Source: Nitrospirota bacterium (GTDB lineage Bacteria; Nitrospirota; Thermodesulfovibrionia; Thermodesulfovibrionales; JdFR-88). From it: 9,077 nt of DNA. The DNA lies in the NCBI GenBank assembly GCA_021819985.1, contig JAKAEG010000114.1, positions 1 to 9,077 on the forward strand, in the 5' to 3' direction. The notes below the pieces were generated by a model. That model saw nothing but the letters and a program-made list of their open reading frames with translations. It was not told where the DNA came from and searched no databases. The translations under genes were made by a program, and so were the position numbers. Below, in pieces: positions 6,278 to 9,077 of the stretch; position 1 is the stretch's first letter, and the number at the start of each line of letters is the position of its first letter.

Positions 6278-6587
6278 GTTATCTTCGGACGTGGCCAGGC
6301 CGCGGACAACATTGGTCTCGCGGAGGAGGGAAAACAGCTTGGCGTCCCCGGGTCGGCGAGACCAAGGGGGCCGGGTACCTGAACGACTATGCGAAGTTCA
6401 ACATGCTGCGGTATCCTGATCCCGCTTTCCCCCGATCATCCTGCCGCGGTCATTGTGCAGTTTTTGTGCAGTATAAATTCGGAAAAATCTGGAAAACCCC
6501 GCCGCCAAAATCCCCTCCCTGCACAGTCTTCACACGGCAGAGGCGGCAGGTTCGAAACCTACATCGCCCATTTTTTTCTTTCCCGTC
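6278..6587. other. Intergenic region with a long inverted repeat and a tRNA-like fragment
   Basis: No gene that I can support. It contains an inverted repeat TTGGTCTCGC/GCGAGACCAA (6312-6321 and 6356-6365), the second copy of a 16-bp sequence (6420-6435), a doubled GTGCAG around a T-run (about 6457-6473), and the tRNA-Val-like repeat (6491-6570) followed by seven T. An open frame crosses all of this on the plus strand, but it runs through the tRNA-like sequence and into antisense vapC, and has no family resemblance. Confidence 0.4.
6491..6570 (+). repeat. tRNA-Val-like 3' fragment, copy A of an 80-bp direct repeat
   Basis: Imperfect copy of the sequence at 8168-8251. It contains an anticodon loop TTCACAC (6529-6535, anticodon CAC), the 3' anticodon strand GGCAG, a T-arm GCAGG-TTCGAAA-CCTAC with one C-A mismatch, and an acceptor strand ATCGCCC. 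CCA is not encoded. The 5' acceptor strand and D-arm are missing, and five bases (ACAGT, 6523-6527) interrupt what would be the stem CTGCC/GGCAG. It cannot make a tRNA. Thirty-eight bases in a row (6507-6544) are identical in both copies. Confidence 0.7.
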
Positions 6588-6980
6588 TTATGGCTTGAAG
6601 CGTTCGATGCGGAGTCCGTCTATTGCTTTAAAATGCGCGTAATTGGAGGTGGCGAGCGCTGTCTTGCGTGATATGGCCGAGGCAGCTATAAGAGCATCAA
6701 TCGTCCTTAAGCCATCCGGCAAGGCGTGATGCTCCAGCAGCAGCTTCGCCTTTTCGAAAATCCTGTCGTCCGGATAAATAATTTTGGAAAAATTGACGCG
6801 AGCGAACTCTTTTACGTTCTTCAACTCTTTTTTGTTCAGACATCCCTGAACCAGTTCCATAATGCAAAGAACGCTGGTCGTCCTCTTTTCATAGGGAACA
6901 CGGGCCATGAAGTCCTGCGCGCCTTGGTTTCCACGGAAATACCATATAAGGATGTCCGTGTCGATGATTACCGTGGAAAC
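6588..6980 (-). CDS. VapC-like PIN-domain toxin without a canonical start codon
   Basis: A PIN-domain RNase of about 130 residues if read from 6980. The N-terminal strand VIIDTDILIWYFRG carries the first catalytic Asp. It is followed by CIMELVQG (Glu), LRTIDALIAASAI (Asp) and ALATSNYAHF. The only ATG is at 6908, after residue 24, and a protein from there would lack the first catalytic aspartates. Between the in-frame stop and the DTD motif there is no ATG, GTG or TTG. A GTT at 6978-6980, preceded by AGAGAG, is where family members begin (often M/V-STVIIDTD), so a start codon may have changed from GTG to GTT. Translation could use ATC or another rare start, or coupling, or the gene may be silent. 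It overlaps the end of the phd-like gene, which is the usual antitoxin-first order. Confidence 0.8.
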   Translation of the reverse strand, partial: VSTVIIDTDILIWYFRGNQGAQDFMARVPYEKRTTSVLCIMELVQGCLNKKELKNVKEFARVNFSKIIYPDDRIFEKAKLLLEHHALPDGLRTIDALIAASAISRKTALATSNYAHFKAIDGLRIERFKP

Positions 6981-7210
6981 CTCTCTTTTCTTCTCTTATC
7001 GAGCCAGCCGGAGACGTCTTTCAAGTCTTCCCGGTCCCTCCACTGGCCGAATCCGACAGGGCTGAATTTCCTTTCGTGATCCTCGTGCACGGGTTTCAGC
7101 ACGGCTATCGATTTGCCCCTTTTTGTAATCACAACCTCATCGCCCTTGATGACCCTTTCGAGGATCTCCGCGGCCCTGGTCCTCAATTCTTTTGCAGTAG
7201 CAGTCTTCAT
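6968..7210 (-). CDS. Phd/YefM-family antitoxin
   Basis: Antitoxin of 80 residues. The N-terminal Phd/YefM DNA-binding fold is seen in KTATAKELRTRAAEILERV followed by GDEVVITKRGKSIAVLKP. The C-terminal half (about 45-80: FSPVGFGQWRDREDL, GWLDKRRKERF) would bind the toxin. It overlaps the downstream PIN gene by 13 bp when that gene is read from 6980. Phd-family antitoxins often pair with PIN toxins. A ribosome binding site (GAGGTGA) precedes the ATG, and a palindrome upstream is a likely autoregulatory operator. Confidence 0.92.
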   Translation of the reverse strand: MKTATAKELRTRAAEILERVIKGDEVVITKRGKSIAVLKPVHEDHERKFSPVGFGQWRDREDLKDVSGWLDKRRKERFPR

Positions 7211-7224
7211 CGTCTCACCTCTTT

Positions 7225-7266
7225 TGTATATTTTAAAGTATACATTTTAAACTAGGGTAAAATCAA
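7225..7266 (-). promoter_or_regulatory. Promoter and operator of the phd-vapC operon
   Basis: A palindrome TGTATA-N8-TATACA occupies 7225-7244 with perfect 6-bp arms. On the minus strand, TATACT (complement of 7237-7242) is a plausible -10 box inside it, with TTGATT (complement of 7261-7266) as -35 at 18 bp. Overlap of promoter and palindrome fits repression by the Phd-like antitoxin and its toxin. Confidence 0.5.
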
Positions 7267-7353
7267 TGATGGCGCAAGCAAAAGCAAAAAGGGCGGGGCC
7301 TGAAATACGGGAATGCCTCTTATGCGGTTGCGGTCCTCGAAAAAATCGTGACG

Positions 7354-7410
7354 AAAAGTGTAAGGAAACCTTACGGTTTGCCGGAAAATTTTTACACTTT
7401 TTTGAAATTG
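7354..7410 (-). terminator. Hairpin terminator after the abrB-PIN operon
   Basis: Ten-base perfect arms AAAAGTGTAA (7354-7363) and TTACACTTTT (7392-7401), 37 bp after the PIN toxin stop. Inside lies a second perfect hairpin, GTAAGG-AAA-CCTTAC (7360-7374), which shares bases with the outer stem. The outer arms end in T-runs on both strands, so it may stop transcription in both directions. The rest of the gap between the operons (7245-7438) shows no gene. Confidence 0.5.
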
Positions 7411-7438
7411 TCTTTGCAAATCAGGGGCGGAAACAGCG

Positions 7439-7867
7439 TCAAAAGTTCATGTCCAGAAAATCCACCGGTTTAAGAATGAGAGTGCCCAGGACTTTTTTAT
7501 GATAAAAGTCGTTGAAGTCTCTCTCGTTGCCGGTCAAAAAAACATCCGCCTTGTGATAGACCGCTGTTGAAAGGATGATCCGGTCATTCAGGGGGAGTTT
7601 ATGTATTTCCGGGTGTTTGAGGTCAGCGGCGATATCCGCCAATACCTTTGATTGAGTAATCAATTTATTAAGGAGCGGCTCCGCTTCGGGCCTCTTCCTC
7701 CTGATGTTGAAAAGGGCCTCTTTGCAAACCAGGTCGGAGAGATACACCTTGAGCCTGCCAGGCGCCTGGATTTCATAGATGAGGTATGACCGCGACCGTT
7801 CCTTGCCAGTATAGGCAATCGAAAACACCACGTTGCTGTCAAGAAAGACCTTTATTTGCCTTTCCAT
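7439..7867 (-). CDS. PIN-domain toxin, partner of an AbrB-type antitoxin
   Basis: PIN-domain RNase of 142 residues. Conserved acidic positions are seen in VFLDSNVVFS (first Asp, D10), YLSDLVCKEAL (Glu), LPLNDRIILSTAV (Asp) and the terminal FLTGNERDF (Asp). All are present, so it should be active. It is longer and different in sequence from the VapC-like protein at 6588, resembling the PIN group with TGN-x2-DF rather than classic VapC. The start overlaps the end of the antitoxin gene by 16 bp, so the two are translationally coupled. A hairpin terminator follows. Confidence 0.9.
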   Translation of the reverse strand: MERQIKVFLDSNVVFSIAYTGKERSRSYLIYEIQAPGRLKVYLSDLVCKEALFNIRRKRPEAEPLLNKLITQSKVLADIAADLKHPEIHKLPLNDRIILSTAVYHKADVFLTGNERDFNDFYHKKVLGTLILKPVDFLDMNF

Positions 7868-8097
7868 TTAGCAAGGATGTCCCTCGCTTCCCCTTCTTTC
7901 AGCCGGTCCGCCTTCGAGATGCTTTTTATAAAATCATCTGAAAACTCCCGCACCATGACGGTCACGGCCGGTTTGATCATTATGCCGTCATCCCTGAGTT
8001 CAAACACCACGGGGGACTTTGACTTGATGCCGAACCGGTCTCTTAACTTCTTTGGGATCGTCACCTGCCCTCTCTCGCCGACAATTACGGTCTCCAT
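7852..8097 (-). CDS. AbrB/SpoVT-type antitoxin (VapB/MazE-like)
   Basis: Antitoxin of 81 residues with an N-terminal swapped-hairpin AbrB domain: VIVGERGQVTIPKKLRDRFG, the hallmark GQVTIPK...R motif, followed by the second strand pair GIMIKPAVTVM. The C-terminal tail (REFSDDFIKSISKADRLKEG...) would bind the PIN toxin encoded next. The ribosome binding site is AAGGCGGTG. The gene has the best promoter in the TA cluster, with a palindrome overlapping it. Confidence 0.92.
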   Translation of the reverse strand: METVIVGERGQVTIPKKLRDRFGIKSKSPVVFELRDDGIMIKPAVTVMVREFSDDFIKSISKADRLKEGEARDILAKWKGK

Positions 8098-8128
8098 TGC
8101 ATTTCACCGCCTTCCCGAAGATAATTTT

Positions 8129-8157
8129 ATTATACATATTGTATGAAAATATGTAAA
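8129..8157 (-). promoter_or_regulatory. Promoter and operator of the abrB-PIN operon
   Basis: On the minus strand, TTTACA (complement of 8152-8157) and TATAAT (complement of 8129-8134) are separated by exactly 17 bp: a near-consensus vegetative promoter. A palindrome ATACA-TAT-TGTAT (8132-8144) overlaps the -10 box and is a likely binding site for the antitoxin. Confidence 0.65.
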
Positions 8158-8167
8158 TAGGCATATA

Positions 8168-8251
8168 GGAAAACCCCGCCCCCCAAAATCCCCTCCCTGC
8201 ACAGTCTTCACACGGCAGAGGCCGCAGGTTCGAAACCTGCATCGCCTACCA
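8168..8251 (+). repeat. tRNA-Val-like 3' fragment, copy B of an 80-bp direct repeat
   Basis: Better preserved copy. It has the anticodon loop TTCACAC (8207-8213, anticodon CAC for Val), 3' strand GGCAG (8214-8218), a perfect T-arm GCAGG-TTCGAAA-CCTGC (8224-8240), acceptor 3' strand ATCGCCT and an encoded ACCA (8248-8251). The 5' half of a tRNA (acceptor AGGCGAT and D-arm) is absent and is replaced by GGAAAACCCCGCC..., which both copies share. The five-base ACAGT (8201-8205) splits the anticodon stem. It is a tRNA-derived remnant, not a functional tRNA. Such 3' tRNA fragments often mark attachment sites of integrated elements. Confidence 0.72.
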
Positions 8252-8699
8252 TGTTTTCCTCTTTGATTCCAACTGTTTTCTGAAGCGTGCTGCTTGCGAT
8301 GACCCCCTTTCTGCTTTCCTGCCCCAAATGTTAAAATAGCCATAGTATTGTTTATGAGCACCCGGAAAGATTATTTGGGAAGACATGACCACAAACTTTC
8401 CACCCCTTGCGGCGCGGCCCTTACGGCGGGCAAATCCCCCGAATTAAAAGAAATCCCGATGATTTCCGGGAAAAAGCCTGCCTGTATGCCAAGAAGCGTA
8501 GTGCTGTCCGCAGCACCGGCAATTTGGCCCCTGGAGCGTATAGGGTCTTTCAGGGCTCGTGCACAAATGGCAGGGTGAAACGGGCGAATGCGTGCGCGGC
8601 GGCGCCGCCCGTCCGGTTCCATGGTTGTGAACAAGGTTTGCCGCAGGAATATGAACGGAAAAAGCGACAAAGGACTACTTAACTTAAAGGCGTGTGACG
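8252..8699. other. Intergenic, GC-rich and hairpin-rich; no gene supported
   Basis: A possible extended -10 box TG-T-TAAAAT ends at 8337, without a clear -35. Downstream are several hairpins: GAAATC-ccgat-GATTTC (8450-8466), GTGCTG-TCCG-CAGCAC (8501-8516), and ACGGGCG/CGCCCGT (8580-8586 with 8606-8612) enclosing part of the palindrome GGCGGCGCCGCC (8598-8609). A plus-strand open frame of 76 codons lies here but has no ribosome binding site and no recognisable motif. The region could be an untranslated leader of the following gene, or a small RNA, or just degraded sequence. Confidence 0.35.
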
Positions 8700-9077
8700 A
8701 TGGAAAACGATAGTGAAAGGGTTGAGATAAAAGTATGCATGGGCCCCGTCGGGATTACCTCGGGCGGCCAGGAGGTTCTCGATGCGTTCGGGGATGAGCT
8801 GAAGCGCGCCGGCATTGCCGCCAAACTCGGAAAGAACTGTACGAGGCACAAGGTAGGCTGCAAGGGATTTTGCTCCAGGGACGTCCTTGTGGACGTGATA
8901 ATAGACGGTCTCAGGACCACTTACCAGTATGTAAAACCCGGTATGGCCGCCAGGATTGTGGAGGAACATATCATAGGCGGGGCGCCTGTTGCCGAATGGG
9001 AGGTGAAGGAGGATTACCGCAGCTTCCATGACAGGCAGGTGAAGGTGGTGCTTTCCGACTGCGGAGAGATAGACCCC
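8700..9077 (+). CDS. NuoF/HydB/HndC-like NADH-binding subunit, N-terminal part (3' end outside window)
   Basis: First 126 residues of a flavoprotein subunit of the NADH:quinone oxidoreductase or NAD(P)-linked hydrogenase family. The thioredoxin-like [2Fe-2S] domain is seen in IKVCMGPVGITSGGQEVL (C13) and KVGCKGFCSRD (C54, C58), followed by the characteristic YQYVKPGMAARIVEEHII and GAPVAEW, then VVLSDCGEIDP, which leads into the NuoF flavin/NADH domain. The position of the usual second cysteine (C-x4-C) is a Gly (G18); C47 is another cysteine nearby. A ribosome binding site (AAAGG, 8686-8690) precedes the ATG by 9 bp. NuoE-like genes often precede such genes, but none is present here, so this may open its operon. 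Whether it serves a hydrogenase or another complex cannot be seen. Confidence 0.88.
   Translation, partial: MENDSERVEIKVCMGPVGITSGGQEVLDAFGDELKRAGIAAKLGKNCTRHKVGCKGFCSRDVLVDVIIDGLRTTYQYVKPGMAARIVEEHIIGGAPVAEWEVKEDYRSFHDRQVKVVLSDCGEIDP

Noticed and set aside
6235..6642. Plus-strand frame of 135 codons starting next to dinJ
   Set aside because: It runs through an inverted repeat, a tRNA-like fragment and antisense vapC, begins inside the dinJ ribosome binding site region, and resembles no family.
7266..7502. Plus-strand frame of 78 codons upstream of the phd operon
   Set aside because: It crosses the terminator hairpin and the antisense end of the PIN toxin gene, with no ribosome binding site.
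8348..8578. Plus-strand frame of 76 codons in the gap before the NuoF-like gene
   Set aside because: No ribosome binding site and no recognisable motif; hairpins lie within it. It cannot be excluded but cannot be supported.
8570..8586. GGGTGAAACGG stretch reminiscent of RNase P RNA
   Set aside because: Other conserved RNase P RNA parts, such as GAGGAAAGTCC, are missing upstream, so the match is probably chance.
8586..8619. GTCCGGTTC resembling the 3' end of a group II intron domain V
   Set aside because: The complementary 5' strand of domain V (GAGCCGG-like) is absent at the required distance.
8679..9029. Minus-strand frame of 116 codons opposite the NuoF-like gene
   Set aside because: The plus strand has clear domain motifs with a ribosome binding site; the minus frame is a shadow.

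Overview
The window joins the end of a type V-B CRISPR-Cas locus to a cluster of toxin-antitoxin (TA) modules and stops in the first part of a NuoF-like redox gene. No taxonomic marker gene is present. GC content is intermediate. A compact V-B locus with a cas4-cas1 fusion, many TA modules, and a NADH/hydrogenase-type flavoprotein subunit all suggest an uncultured anaerobic bacterium, such as an Omnitrophota-, Planctomycetota- or Desulfobacterota-like lineage. That placement is an inference of low confidence.

Region 1 (1-4309, plus strand) is the CRISPR-Cas locus. It reads: the C-terminal 506 residues of a Cas12b-type effector (5' part outside the window), a Cas4-Cas1 fusion, Cas2, a predicted tracrRNA with its own promoter and intrinsic terminator, a leader, and an array of seven identical 36-bp repeats with six spacers. 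Cas4-Cas1 and Cas2 would acquire spacers. The predicted tracrRNA carries a degenerate anti-repeat that would pair with crRNA repeats, and both would load Cas12b for DNA cleavage. The anti-repeat and the terminator polarity both indicate that the array is transcribed on the plus strand.

Region 2 (4310-8251, with almost all genes on the minus strand) is a TA island. From right to left in transcription order it holds: an AbrB-type antitoxin with a PIN toxin; a Phd/YefM antitoxin with a VapC PIN toxin whose gene has no canonical start codon; DinJ-YafQ; and a small RelB-like antitoxin followed by MntA-HepT and the remnant of a RelE toxin. The last arrangement looks like one TA pair inserted into another. 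The AbrB-PIN and Phd-VapC modules are bracketed by two copies of an approximately 80-bp sequence that resembles the 3' half of tRNA-Val(CAC). DinJ-YafQ lies between two identical 16-bp sequences. Both patterns suggest past mobility, but no integrase or transposase is visible.

Region 3 (8252-9077) is about 450 bp of GC-rich, hairpin-rich sequence without a convincing gene, followed by the 5' end of a NuoF-like gene that runs off the window.

The main points of interest are the predicted tracrRNA with two repeat-complementary cores, the nested TA arrangement, the vapC start defect, and the tRNA-Val-like direct repeats.
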